Source of the DNA: Quillaja saponaria
Taxonomy: Eukaryota; Streptophyta; Magnoliopsida; Fabales; Quillajaceae
Length of the DNA stretch: 64,000 nucleotides
Reading direction: 5' to 3'
NCBI GenBank assembly: GCA_029379385.1
Contig: CM055605.1
Location: 3,631,001 to 3,695,000 of the forward strand
A program made the position numbers and the translations under genes. Each line of letters opens with the position of its first letter. The first letter of the stretch is position 1. The notes beneath the pieces are model-generated. The model saw nothing but the letters and a program-made list of their open reading frames with translations, had not been told where the DNA came from and ran no database searches. Shown one piece after another: positions 1 to 11,606 of this stretch.

Positions 1-104
1 GAGAAAGCACAAATTAGTTGAATAACTATGATTCTTCTCATTAAGGAGGATGCTTAATCAAGATTAGGAGTCCTAGTTGCACCTTCCTTGTTTGGCTTGT
101 TAGT

Positions 105-185
105 TTTCATTCACCTAAGCTGCTGTATTGGATAATGTGGTTAATTTCATTCACCTAAGCTGCTGTATTGGATAATGTGGTTAAT
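105..185. repeat. Two-copy 40-bp direct tandem repeat
   Basis: The bases at 105-144 are repeated exactly at 145-184, and position 185 still matches before identity stops. The unit starts TTCATTCACCTAAGC. The perfect match points to a recent local duplication just upstream of the decayed formiminotransferase copy. No coding role is visible. Confidence 0.9.
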
Positions 186-249
186 AACAATATTAAGTTA
201 AACTTGAAAGCAAGGGAAGGCGCAATCATTCGGTATTTGGAATAGTTTT

Positions 250-780
250 TTATAATGAGCATTGTGGCACAGCCCACTGGCTGCACCAGTCACATTCAAA
301 GCATCGTAGCTGCGTGTTGAGACAATAATTTCTGTAAGCATCCCAATTTTATCTCATTCTTTTCGTTTTCGTTAGAACTGAATTGTAGGTTTTCTTTTTG
401 GTACTCAGATAAATTGATTGTGAAATATATCTTGATATCTGAATCACCCTTCTAAATATATACCATTTGTATTCTTAATGATCATAGAGATAACCAGCAG
501 TCCCTACTTATCTATATGGAGCAGATCATGAAGAGGGGAGAACACTGATTCAATCAGAAGAGAGTTAGGTTATTTCAAGCCAAAGTCAAGTGGAAACCAG
601 TAGGTTATTTCAAGCCAAAGTCCAATGGAAACCAGTGGGTTAGGAGCCTGGAATCAGAGTCCTTGGCTTTGAAGCCAGACAGAGGACCAGCTCAGGTGAT
701 ACCAGGAAAAGGTGTCATGGTGATTGGAGCGACTTGTTGGGTTGAGGCTTGCAGGGGAAGAAGCTTTTTGTGGGGAGGGG
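250..780 (+). pseudogene. Decayed formiminotransferase-like gene copy
   Basis: The stretch after a plausible acceptor AG at about 500 encodes LYGADHEEGRTL. After a one-base shift it reads DSIRRELGYFKPK and then, further on, GNQWVRSLESESLALKPD and VMVIGATCWV. These align in order with exon 3 of the intact gene at 2329-2846 (LYAAAHPTGKALDTIRRELGYY, then GSQW, KPDEGP, MIGARPWI). A weaker match at 250-310 (SIVAQPTGCTS) corresponds to the end of exon 2. The copy is broken by the missing base near 540, by an imperfect 35-bp internal duplication at 566-635 that shifts frame, and by loss of everything downstream of about 780. The exon boundary is kept, so this is a duplicated genomic copy and not a processed one. 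Exon 3 homology is clear; the exon 2 part is tentative. Confidence 0.75.
566..635. repeat. Imperfect 35-bp tandem duplication inside the pseudogene
   Basis: The bases from 566 (TAGGTTATTTCAAGCC) recur from 601 with two or three differences. The 35-bp period is not a multiple of three, so the duplication itself breaks the reading frame of the old formiminotransferase exon. Confidence 0.85.
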
Positions 781-1090
781 ATACTTCACTGATTTTCACA
801 ATATGAAATAATTGAAGTTACTTAAAGATGGGGCAATTTGTGTAAGGAAGAATTGTGATGTTAAAGAAGCCTCCTTTCCATGGAGTATTATAATTTAAAA
901 GAGAATGTGATGATTGAAATATAACTTTCTCATCTCCAAGAAAGCTTGGTTAAATAATGCTGAGTCTTAAAACTTTGAAGCTTTTACAAATCTCTCACCC
1001 TTAAAACACATCATTTTGGTTTTGATTGAAAGGCATTCTCACAAGCAGTTCCTTTTTTTAGTATTTCCATTTTTTTGGTTCATGAGCTTT

Positions 1091-1106
1091 GACGTGACTC
1101 CACGTG
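1091..1106 (+). promoter_or_regulatory. G-box and TGACG-like motifs upstream of the formiminotransferase gene
   Basis: GACGTGAC lies at 1091-1098 and a palindromic CACGTG at 1101-1106, about 155-170 bases before the start codon at 1260. CACGTG is the classic plant bZIP/bHLH G-box core. That it is used here is inferred from position only. Confidence 0.45.
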
Positions 1107-1259
1107 CTTGGGACAATTGGCTTACGCGAGAGTAGTGAATTGCTGATCAATGCTGACTCACCACATGATTATAACTTCAACCACTTCTTTAATAAGTTCC
1201 CCTGAAGCTGAAACAGAAGCTAAAGAAACAGAGAAAAAAACTTAGCTGAAGGAAACAGC

Positions 1260-2846
1260 ATGGATTTCAATTCCAGTTGCAAGGTCAGAAAACCTCTTTT
1301 CCTTTCTCTTCTTTAAAAATTCTATTTTCATACTATTCTGTGCCTGTCTGATAGTTAAAATATATATGTTGTTTTGGATTTCACATTTTTCTATGGAATC
1401 TTGGTTTAATCCTGTCTTGACTGGGAATGTTTGAGTATATACTCAAAATTCCAAAATTCAATGGAATGATTTGTGAAATACAATAGGAAAGGGGAAGCAG
1501 AGGAAGGAAGGGTTTGAAAGTGATCTTGGTCTCTTAGTTTTCTCCTCCATAGCAATGCCCAATGTATATGAAAACAATGGGATGGGTGTCATCCAGAAAC
1601 TATTATTTAAATCTTTTTCAGTTTTTTAATTGGAGATATAACTTCAACCTATCCATCTCTCTCCTAAAGGTCACCCTTTTAATAGTTGGGACCCACAAAA
1701 TGTGGGTCATGACACTTCGTCCTGTCACTTGTTACAATTGCTGAGAGGACATTTTCTCATTTAATATAGGCATGTTTTGTTATATTTTGTGATGAATAAA
1801 AATCTATAATCTATCAACTATAACATGCTTTCTATGGCAGGACAAGAAGAAAACCATTGATCAATCCGTGTTATTGTGCTGCAAGTTCTTTTCTTCTGAA
1901 GCACGTAATCATGCTGCTCTTGAAGCAATTGAACAAGCTGCAAAACTTGACCCAGAAACCATCATAGTGAACAAATTTGAGGATCGAGCTTACAACAGAA
2001 CCAGGTTCACTCTTGTATCATATGTTATGCATGATTGCACAGGGAGTGCCATATACAGCCCCTTGCAACAAACTGTCTTAGCAATGGCTGAGGCTGCTTT
2101 CGGAGCCGTAAACCTTGAAATGCATCAAGGAGCTCACCCGCGTTTGGGAGTCGTCGATGACATTGTTATCCACCCATTAGCTCGGGCTTCATTGAATGAA
2201 GCAGCATGGCTTGCCAAAGCAATGGCAGCTGACATTGGCAACAGGTTCAATGGTAAGTGCAAAGAAAACAAACATACCTTGTTCTGAAGCATTCATTTTC
2301 TTGATTGCTTTTCCTCTGTGATTTGCAGTGCCAGTATTTTTGTATGCTGCAGCACACCCAACGGGCAAGGCTCTAGATACCATTAGACGGGAGCTAGGAT
2401 ATTACCGTCCTAATTTCATGGGAAGCCAATGGGCAGGATGGACAATGACTGAGACACTTGCTGAAAAGCCAGATGAAGGCCCAACTGTGGTTTCTCCAGC
2501 TAGAGGCATCTCAATGATTGGGGCACGCCCCTGGATTGCACTCTACAATGTCCCCATCTTGTCCACAGATGTCTCAGCGGCAAGAAGGATTGCAAGGATG
2601 GTTAGCGCTCGAGGCGGTGGACTGCCAAAGGTGCAAACACTGGGACTTCTTCATGGTGAGGATTCAACTGAGATAGCTTGCATGCTGTTGGAGCCAAACG
2701 AGATTGGAGCAGACAGAGTGCAGAACCGGGTAGAGATGCTGGCAGCCAAAGAAGGATTGTATGTAGAGAAAGGTTATTTTACTGATTCTTCTCCAGAGAT
2801 GATCCTTGACAAATATATGAACTTGATCTCTGCTAACAGGGCCTAA
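1260..2846 (+). CDS. Formiminotransferase-like protein (FTCD N-terminal subdomain family)
   Basis: Exons: 1260-1283, 1841-2252 and 2329-2846. All phases agree and the product is about 317 residues. The first exon encodes only eight residues (MDFNSSCK), and the acceptor TATGGCAG at 1840 joins it in frame. The protein carries the family core: a GVVDDIVIHPLARASL segment, an IRRELGYY segment, SPARGISMIGARPW, and RMVSARGGGLPKVQTLGL. Animal FTCD moves a formimino group from formiminoglutamate to tetrahydrofolate. Plant members have only this transferase-like region and their substrate is not settled, so I claim only folate-linked homology. No organelle-targeting extension is obvious. A degenerate paralogue lies upstream at 250-780. 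An alternative upstream start cannot be excluded because the first exon is so short. Confidence 0.9.
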
Positions 2847-4274
2847 ATGTTAAGACTTATAAAGTGCATGTTACTCCTGACTAAATGTTAAGTAATGACA
2901 TGTTCAAACAAAATTTTTAATTCTCCCTTTTTGTATTACTTGCCTGCTACTGCTTATTGTGAATTTCTTCACATAACTGATTGTCAAGTAGCACAATCAA
3001 CTTCTCAGCACCAGATTCCGGCCAAAATACTGTAGTATTTCCACCCAAAGAAAATGGGTGAGTTCCCACTTCCCAGTAGACCATGCCTGAGGTGCTTGCG
3101 GCCTAGAAGCCCTATGTCTATCTTGTCCATGACTAGATCATGCTTATTTGTCTGCAAACCTATGGACAAATGTAGCATTGCTCTAAACATTTTGTCTTAT
3201 ATGAATCCTCTCCGGTTACCCCTTTCCGAAAGTGTATTTAATGGAAACTCAAATTTGTCTCTAAGAAGAAAAATAATTTATCCCTCTCTCACACACACAA
3301 TCTTCTCATGTTCTTAAAGAAAAAGAGAGGATCCTGATCCAATAAAAAGAGACAGGATGCGGTTTTGGGGATTGTGGCACACAATGTAGTTTAGACCTTG
3401 GCTCATTGCATTGTATGAAGTAACTATGGAAATAGCCCCTTGGAGAGTACTAGCAATCATCATATGAGCCTTATAAGTCACTCCGCAACCCCAAAAACAA
3501 AGAGAGAACTATGATGATTTACAATTAAGACGAAGAAAAAGGCCAGGTCCAAAGCAATATTGTTCTGGGAAATTATAAACAAAAAGAAAAACCGAATAGT
3601 CATTTCTAAGTTAGCAAAATTAAATAAAAATAAAAAGAAAAATAAAGTGGGGGAAGATTTTTTTACGATGTGCAAAATTTTGATTGTAGGACAAGGAATT
3701 GATCAACATTGGTAATAGTTATATCATGTTGGTGTCACTTTTTTTGTTCATATAATTATGAGAACCACTTACTCAAAAAAATTGAATGTCGTAGAACTAT
3801 TACATAATATATCAAAAACTACAAAATAATACATTCTGTAAAAACCTATAGCTAGTCACAAAAATCACATACACTAATTTTTATGGCAGTTTGGAGATTG
3901 CTCACACGGTTTGTACTCATTCTCATTATTTGAGAGGAATAATGGTCAGAATGGAATCAAAGCTGACGTCTGATTCTGGGTAGATGACAAATTGTTACTA
4001 TCGCAGCATAAAGTCTAATCAACTTCAAACAATACAAATGTTGATATATTCAATAGGCTGCACCTTCTGCACTCACAGACCAGCATTGGACTTTGCAGCC
4101 AGAGTCCAGAGAGCTTTGCTTTTATACATATAACTGAATCCTGAGTCCTGAGCTCTGGGTGACCCTTGACCCCAACCAAACATACGTATCTACATTTCCA
4201 TCCATTTATTGCACCAAACCCCACTAAAATAAAACCCATCTTCAAATGCTACACTGATATTTGCTCTCTTCAGT
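2847..4274. other. Intergenic DNA downstream of the formiminotransferase gene
   Basis: The first 150-300 bases are presumably the 3' UTR of the upstream gene. The rest is AT-rich with scattered short open frames in both directions, none of which shows a recognisable family, a splice structure or codon bias. No RNA gene or repeat stands out. Confidence 0.5.
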
Positions 4275-4610
4275 ACACAAGATAGCCATCTCCAGTAACC
4301 ACTTGAGGGTCATCCACAGCCATCAATATTGGTTCATCAGTTTTGGGCTAGGTATAGTTAAGACATAAAGTCATACAGAAAATCATTAGCATGTGACTGG
4401 ATAGACAATGTATTTTAAATTTTCACTCGAGCATCTTAATTTGTCAGGATCGATGTAGCTAAAGGGTGCAGCAAATCTATACATGTTGGGACTATTAAGC
4501 TCTCTTTTGAAAGTGGGCACTTGCCTGAGGGAAGCATGTAATCTGGCACCATTATTGAAACTCCTTGAACTTCTTCAATATATATTCTATAGATCCTCGT
4601 TGGATTCTAG
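4275..4610 (-). other. Unidentified coding-like fragments, minus strand
   Basis: On the minus strand one open segment at about 4610-4443 reads RIYIEEVQGVSIMVPDYMLP and then PSGKCPLSKESLIVP, ending in TAA. A second, at about 4349-4275, follows a possible acceptor (ATACCTAG). It reads KTDEPILMAVDDPQVVTGDG and then YLVY before a TGA. Both look more protein-like than chance. I do not recognise a family and could not join them with a clean GT-AG intron in phase. They may be the last exons of a small gene or a decayed relic. No start or upstream exons were found. Confidence 0.3.
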
Positions 4611-6560
4611 CTATGAATTAAAAAAGAAGCTCACTGCAAGACAAAAGTAATAGGTTGGGTCACCCCGGCCCAATGGACTTCTGTTCACAAATTCACACCC
4701 ATATTGAAATGTCAAAGACTATGGCACTAAAGCTAGATAACCATATGCCCATATGCATTTCAAAATGATGTGCCAATTGCTTTGCAAAGAAAATGAAATA
4801 AAAAGCGATAAGGGTTTTTTCAAGTTCCCAACTATGTATCAAGCTGGTGATAATAAGCGGTCCTGAACAACAAAATTTAGTTTTGTTAGCCAAAAAAGAA
4901 CAACATAATTTAGTTTGAATATATGATTGTTAAAGTGAACAAGTCTGCTATCATTATAACTATATAGTAATCTGTCATTGAAAAGCGTGAAGAAACATAT
5001 AATTATTGTGGACATTTAAATATTCTAAAGAGGATTATACTGGTTTGTTCTGTTCCAATTGTAAAATAGGTGGGTTGCGTACAAGACCAACTACAAACCA
5101 GATTGCATGCCACAGTAAAAAAGAGAGGCCTGATTTACCATTCATCATGAAGGATTAGACAATCAAATCGTTGCATATCTTCTGCCTTATCGAAAAATCA
5201 TAACCAACACAGAAAATTGTGAATTCCCTTTCATGTGACCCTTGTAATTGGCATATCAAGATAGCTAGTTTTAATTGACGGCTTCTTTCAATGCTAAATA
5301 TGCTCCAAGCTTTCAACAGCTTATAAATATAATACACATATAGTTGGTCTACAAAGCTAGAGGGTTAATCATAGCACAGGGCCAGCCTTCCCTTTGTGCA
5401 TTGTCTGCCAGGTAGAAGCATGGTGATCAATACTGCAGCTGTACTTAGAGATTGCTTACACAGTGAAATGTGTAAGTTGACTAATTTCAATTCAGTCAAA
5501 AGATGATGATTTCTAATAAAGTGTTATTAATACATAAACTTGTAATATTTACATAGCCATATTCATGATTTTTGACAAAAAAAATTAGTGAGATATAAAT
5601 TTACATAACATACGATTTATAATAAACTGTATATTAACATTCAAATTGTTGAGAAAATATAATAAATTGTTATATATTTTAACTTTTTACTATAATAAAT
5701 ATTTTATTTCTCAATATATATAAGTATTGACGATTTATAATAAAATGTTTGAGGGTGAGACTTAGAGCTCTTGCACGGGTAACTATCATGGTGCTGGTGC
5801 TGGTGCCGGAACTGTAATCATCCACTACAATAAACAAAATAAATATGCATTTTTCTGGGAATAGCATGAAGAGGGACAGGCGTTGGAGACAATAATAAAT
5901 GCAATCTTCGATAAATTCTCATGTAGTATATGTAAGTACTTTTCGGTGAATTAAATTCCAGCTTGATACCATGTCTAATCTAACTTAGGAAAAAGGAATA
6001 ATCAGAACCTAAATAGTCGACAATAGTGAGAGCAAAGAATTTCATTGAAATGATCAAAATCTAATACTAATTGTTAAAAATAATAGGGGTATCTAAAAAC
6101 ACTTCTTAACATAAATGAGAAAATTTATGTATATATCATTTTAATAAGTATTTTAAGAATATTTGGTTATTTTTTTTTTTCTTAACTCCACAACCTATAT
6201 GTCAAGACTAAAAAAATAGTAAAAGGAAGTCAATGGATTTCGAATTTTTTAAAATATAGTGTAAAATAAAAATCTTATCAATTTTTTAATCTCTATCTAA
6301 AAAATTATTTTGATTAAATTAAATAATTTAATTATTTTGTATACATATAAATTAATCTAAACATCACTGATAATATGTTAATTGCCAAATTAAAAAAATG
6401 TAAAAGCATATATATGTAGCTACTAAATACACTTTTTCTTTTTACTTGTTTTATTGTGTAAGACCTCTTTCTTTTTGAACCAAACACAATTTCACCTTTT
6501 TTTTGGCGAGAAAAGTGTAAAATCATTGAACTGGAAACCTTCACCTGAAAACAGTAGCAC
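4611..6560. other. AT-rich intergenic DNA before the ULT1-like gene
   Basis: This is low-complexity AT-rich sequence with several poly-A or poly-T tracts (for example around 6170-6180). I see no conserved open frame, tRNA or inverted repeat. Confidence 0.5.
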
Positions 6561-6578
6561 AATGCTGCTACTACTTCC

Positions 6579-6587
6579 TATAAAAGG
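6579..6587 (+). promoter_or_regulatory. Candidate TATA box of the ULT1-like gene
   Basis: TATAAAAGG lies at 6579-6587. It is followed at 6690-6860 by a CT-rich stretch (TCTCTCTCTCTC and similar) of the kind common in plant 5' leaders. With the start codon at 7127, the leader would be about 500 bases. The assignment rests on motif and position only. Confidence 0.35.
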
Positions 6588-7126
6588 ATGAGTAAAAAAT
6601 TACTTGTACTACAAATATCGAAAAACCTCGTCTCCTTCCCATGAGAGGGATTTTCCCATAAACTAAAAGCCCTGACCCCAAAGCTCCCTTTTCTCCTCTT
6701 CTCTCTCTCTCTCTAATGTCATATCATGCAAATAGCACCCTAAGCTTTTAATCACTTCACCCCACGACATTTGTTTTCGTTCGCCAGCTCATTCATTCAA
6801 CCCCATCAACAACCTCCCTTTGTCTCTCTCTATCGAGCGCATATTTTCTCTCTCTAGACTTTCTACGTTTTATCTATCAGATCTCTCGGAGTAACCCTTG
6901 GAGACTCGTGCTTCTTGAGCTATCTCTTCCTTTGAGTTTTTCTGGGGTTTTTCATCTTATACCCAAAAGCCCATTTATTTACGAGCATATTCTTTTCTTT
7001 TTCTTCGATTTTGTGCCACATTTTTTGACTTTTTATTCGATTTTCTTCGAAAATATCAACTGGGTTATCTGGATTCTCATTATTTGTTGCCAAAAACAGA
7101 GTCTTTACATATCGGAGAGAGAAAGA

Positions 7127-10100
7127 ATGGCGAATGGGTCAGGGAGAGAAACTGGGTTGGCAATGTTCAGTGACGAGGAGCTTAGTGAAATGAGTGGGGT
7201 GAAGCGAGTTGGAGACTATATAGAGGTAACATGTGGGTGTACTAGCCATAGATATGGTGATGCTGTTGGGAGACTTAGGGTTTACCTTAATGGGTGTCTC
7301 GAAATTACCTGCGAATGCACTCCTGGTTGTCAGGAAGGTCTCTATTTTCTCTCTCTATCTCTTCTTATCTCTTTAGAGAAGTGGTTATTTATTTCTGTGC
7401 ATGCTGATTGTCTGTCCATACTTAAGTCCATGGTGGACTGGTTTTGACGTTGATGGGTGTTACAATCTGTTATTTGATCTACATGGGGATGGAGTCCGTA
7501 GTGATGGAAGGTCTAGCTAGTTGTCCTTTGTTCTTCTATCTATACAGTTGAAGTGTATGTTATATTGTCTGAATGAATGTGCTACCTTCTATTGTAAACG
7601 AGTTCCGTGTTATTACGTTTTGAAAAATCCTGACTTGATAATAATGTATTTTTGAAAATGAGACATTGTCATTATGGTTAAGATCACATCATCTCAGACT
7701 AGGTTTCAAAATCTATGGTTTTAATTTCTTTATGTGATGTTATTTCTGTTTCAGATTAATTAGGCTATTGTTGGATCATGTGGCACTGTTCGTTTATACT
7801 ATTGGTTCTGATTATAAGCTTTCTTCTCCTTAATACATGATATGTTCTCACAAGTATGTTTGATGAAATGTGCCTGTCCTCAACTTAGGAACATTGGTAC
7901 TTTGTTGGGCCAAATGGCTATCATTTGGAAAGGGTTAATCTTGTTTAATTATCACTAGCTGGCGTGGTTATGGATTGTCAATCTACAACTTTCATGCTGT
8001 CTGCATGTATTGCATGCACAGTGATATTTAGAAAAGTAAAGAACTAAAGCTCACAAGGATCACCTTTTTGGAGTTAATTTGTTGCATCTTTATAGAAATC
8101 TTCTTGGTCATGGTACTGTCTGGAATAGTAGCAACCCCAAGAAAATCGATTCTACATGTGATACTGGTGTGTAAAAACTAAGTTTAATTACTGTTTGAAA
8201 AAACGTTGAGAGCCAAATTGATTAGCACTTGGTGTAAAGTTCCATGAAAGGATTATGTATTTGTATTTTTTGGGATTGATTAAAACTCTGGTTTTTTTTT
8301 TCTTTCTATCTGAAGTCTGAAGAACTAATGGATAAATGAGGATGACAGTTTTCAGAGTCATAGATAGATTAATCTTCTACTCCAAGTCTTATTTGTCCCT
8401 TTTCTACAATTTCAATGATAAAAAGAATGTATTTTAGGGATATGACCTAGCTTTGTTTGTATATTTTTTTGTTTAAATGTTGAAAATTTCCAGCAAATAT
8501 TAATTTTTTTTACTTATAGAACATAAATTGTTGTTGATCCCGCAACCATATAGGTCTCCTTATGATTTTTTTACTCTGCTTTTGTATTGCAATGATAAAG
8601 TAACGTACTTTCCATTATCGAGCTTGAATGCATTATAGTGTGAATTTTTTCTCCATAGATTTTTCTTCTCTTTTATGGCCATCTTATGCTTTTACTGGTG
8701 ATCTCTATGGATAGACAAGTTAACTCCAGCTGCATTTGAGAAGCATTCTGGAAGAGAGACAGCTAGGAAATGGAAGAATAACGTTTGGGTCATAGTTGAT
8801 GGGGAAAAGGTTCCATTGTGTAAGACAGTGCTGCTCAAGTACTATAATCAAGTGTCCAAAACTGCTAATGGGTCCCACAGATCCCAGAATGGACATGCTT
8901 GTCATCGTGATGAGTTTGTTCGCTGTACTGAGTGCAACAAAGAACGCAGGTTCCATCTGCGTTCAAAAGAGGAATGCCGAGTTCATCATGATACTCTAGC
9001 AGATTCAAACTGGAAGTGTGCTGATCTTCCATATGACAAGTATGTTTTTCCCTTATACTGAGATGAATGATTGTATTAGTAATCTTGGAGGAACATGTCA
9101 AAGAATGTTGAACTTTCACTTACTGAACAAGTGAATTCCAAACAGAATGGTATTGGTAACTGTAAATGATGCTTGCAATGATCTATCTGGCCTTTCTTAC
9201 ATTTCTTCTCAGTTTAATATCCAGTTTTAGTTTTCCTTTTTGCCAATTGGATAGAATAGGAGAGGGGGAGGTTGGGTCACTGCTGACCACGAAGCTAGGC
9301 TCTCCACAACATGGAGGGGGTTTGGCTATTATTAAACAATGTTTCAATCACATTTTCTTTTAGCATTTAAATGCATCAAATACCATCCTTTTTCCATATA
9401 CTGATAAATAGACAAGTTTACTTTATTGAGTTAGGAAACATCTTGTAGTGAGCTAAGATTTGAAATCCAAACATTATCTTTGATAGATCAATCTGTAAAT
9501 TCTCTCAGACATGCAATCATCTGATTGGCATTATCTTACTATATCTAAATAGTGATTCTATGCTTTTGAACATTTGTTTTACTGACTTTTTTGAGATACG
9601 AAAGAGCACCACAATTTTATATTTACGTGAGGAAGTTTAGAAGCTCACAAGAGAAACTCTTTTAGTTAAAATATCTGTAAAACATTTGGGCAGGACTTTA
9701 GCCTCAGTTGATAGTTGGGGGAGAGTAGGGGTAGTTTTAGGATTATGGTTTTATTCTTGTAAAGAAAAAAGGAACATTAGCTATAGAAGCAGAATCAGTT
9801 GCATAATTACTTTTCTGGTACCACGTTTCTCAGCATCATCAATTGATCAACAGTAATCGGCACTTTAATAGTGTTCCAATTAGACTGTCCTGGCTCTGAA
9901 TTTGTGAGTGCAAGGATTCAGAATCATACAGTTGTGAACAAACAGTCTTTCCTTTGCTCTGTTGAGTTTCTTCTTTATTAGTTTAAGGTCTTTGCAATAT
10001 ATATCTTCTGTGAACAGTTGTTCTTATCAAGAATGCCCCTTCATTTCATTTTCTATTTTCCTTTTTGAAGTGTGAGTCGTCATTCCTTACTTTCACTTTG

Positions 10101-10539
10101 CTGTTTGTGTGGTGCTTCTCTTCCTTCTAAATTGGACTGAAACAGGTGACTTTTTTCTTTAAGAAGCTAAGTCTTAAAATTGTAGAACACTATTGAGGTT
10201 TCCAATTGTATGCTTTACATAACCTCTGTAAAATTGCATTTTTCCTAGTGTATGTATGTGCGCACATAGTGCATCTTCCTAGTTTTTTATTTCTTATATA
10301 CTATTGTTGCAGTACAGATATTTTAAGAAGCAACTGTTTATAGAACCTATAACTTGTTTTTCAGAATTACATGTGATGACGATGAAGAACGTGCTAGTCG
10401 CAGGGTTTACAGGGGATGTACACGTTCAGCAACATGCAAGGGTTGCACTTCTTGTGTGTGCTTTGGATGTGATATATGTCGCTTCTCGGATTGCAGCTGT
10501 CAGACTTGCACTGATTTTACAAGGAATTCAAAAACTTGA
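7127..10539 (+). CDS. ULT1: ULTRAPETALA1-like SAND-domain trithorax-group regulator
   Basis: Exons: 7127-7337, 8715-9039 and 10365-10539, giving 236 residues, the usual length for this family. The start is the first ATG whose product begins MANGSGRETGLAMFSDEEL. The SAND-like region spans roughly residues 15-120 and includes EVTCGCTSHRYGD, ITCECTPGCQEDKLTP and GRETARKWKNNVWVIVDGEK. The C-terminal half is rich in cysteine and histidine (CTECNKERRFHLRS and CFGCDICRFSDCSCQTC), the B-box-like tail typical of ULT proteins. In Arabidopsis, ULT1 acts in the nucleus as a trithorax-group factor that opposes Polycomb repression and limits floral meristem size. Both introns exceed 1.3 kb and hold nothing I can identify. 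The frame is intact and the identification is firm; ULT1 versus ULT2 is not resolved. Confidence 0.93.
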
Positions 10540-11606
10540 GTCTCTACCAATGTCATGACTCATGAGAGTTCTGTTATCCACTTGTTCATCTGGGCTATCA
10601 TACCCATTATTGCTTTAATGCCTGCCCTCACAGAAATTTTTTCCTTTGAAATTGTCTACCTAATTTATATAAGATTCAGTCCGAGTTCTGCATTTTTGGT
10701 TCTCATTGACTGGATTAAACTTCTGATATCAGTAATTTATTCCTTTTCTCTATCTTTTATGTATGTTTTCTTGTCTGCCCCTTACTTTCATTGTTTTTAG
10801 CAAAATCAAATATTTCCCACCCCAACTACATTTTATGAGGTATTCTTTAAATGTTTCTGTGACGATTAGAGACCTTGAAGGGTTTGTCCTTAATGAGCTG
10901 ATCTTATTTGAAAAAGACATGCTGCTGTGTACATGAAAGGCTTCTGCATAGATTTCTATGGCGAGAAATATAGATTAGTTGGTCGTCAAGCTTTATATGC
11001 AGGCTGGTCGCTATAGAAGTCAATACCTTCTCCCAAGTTCTGTTTTTGAAAAGGGAGGCCTATCTCTGTTTTTATTTTGTTTTGCTACAAGCTCCAAGAT
11101 CCAAGATCCAAGATCCGATTGAAGAAAAATGGTTTAATGGTTGATAAACTGATAGGGGCTTTATAAGACTAGTGAAGATAAACCATGAAGCCCTGGCACT
11201 CATCCACATAATCTATATCCCCAAATAAATCCAAAAAAGAATACTTACCTGCCGTTTTAGCGTTTTTTATTCGAATGAGAATAAGGTTGAAGTCCTGCAT
11301 CTTTTATCAGGCCAAAACATTAATGTGGCATCAATATTCTATTTTTCAGTGGCTAAAATATTGCTTGCTCAATCATTTTGATTTGAACATTATAACTAAC
11401 ACTCAAATTTTAGCAACATAAGTTAATAGAGGCAAATGTCATAGTGGGAGAACTGGAAAATCTGAGAAAAATTGGATCCATTTCGATTGTTACACATTAA
11501 TTACAAAAAAGGCCCCCTACCCAATATGGTTTCTGCCCTAACCATTTATAGTAGACATTCAATATGTTCATGGGCAGCTGAAACACAATGGCCTTCATCT
11601 TCCTTG
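10540..11606. other. Spacer between the convergent ULT1-like and NAF1 genes
   Basis: This should hold the two 3' UTRs. A three-copy 7-bp repeat (CCAAGAT) sits at about 11094-11116. I see no gene and no strong repeat. Confidence 0.5.

Noticed and set aside
105..185. Repeat cluster considered as a CRISPR-like array
   Set aside because: Only two directly adjacent copies without spacers, in a plant nuclear context.
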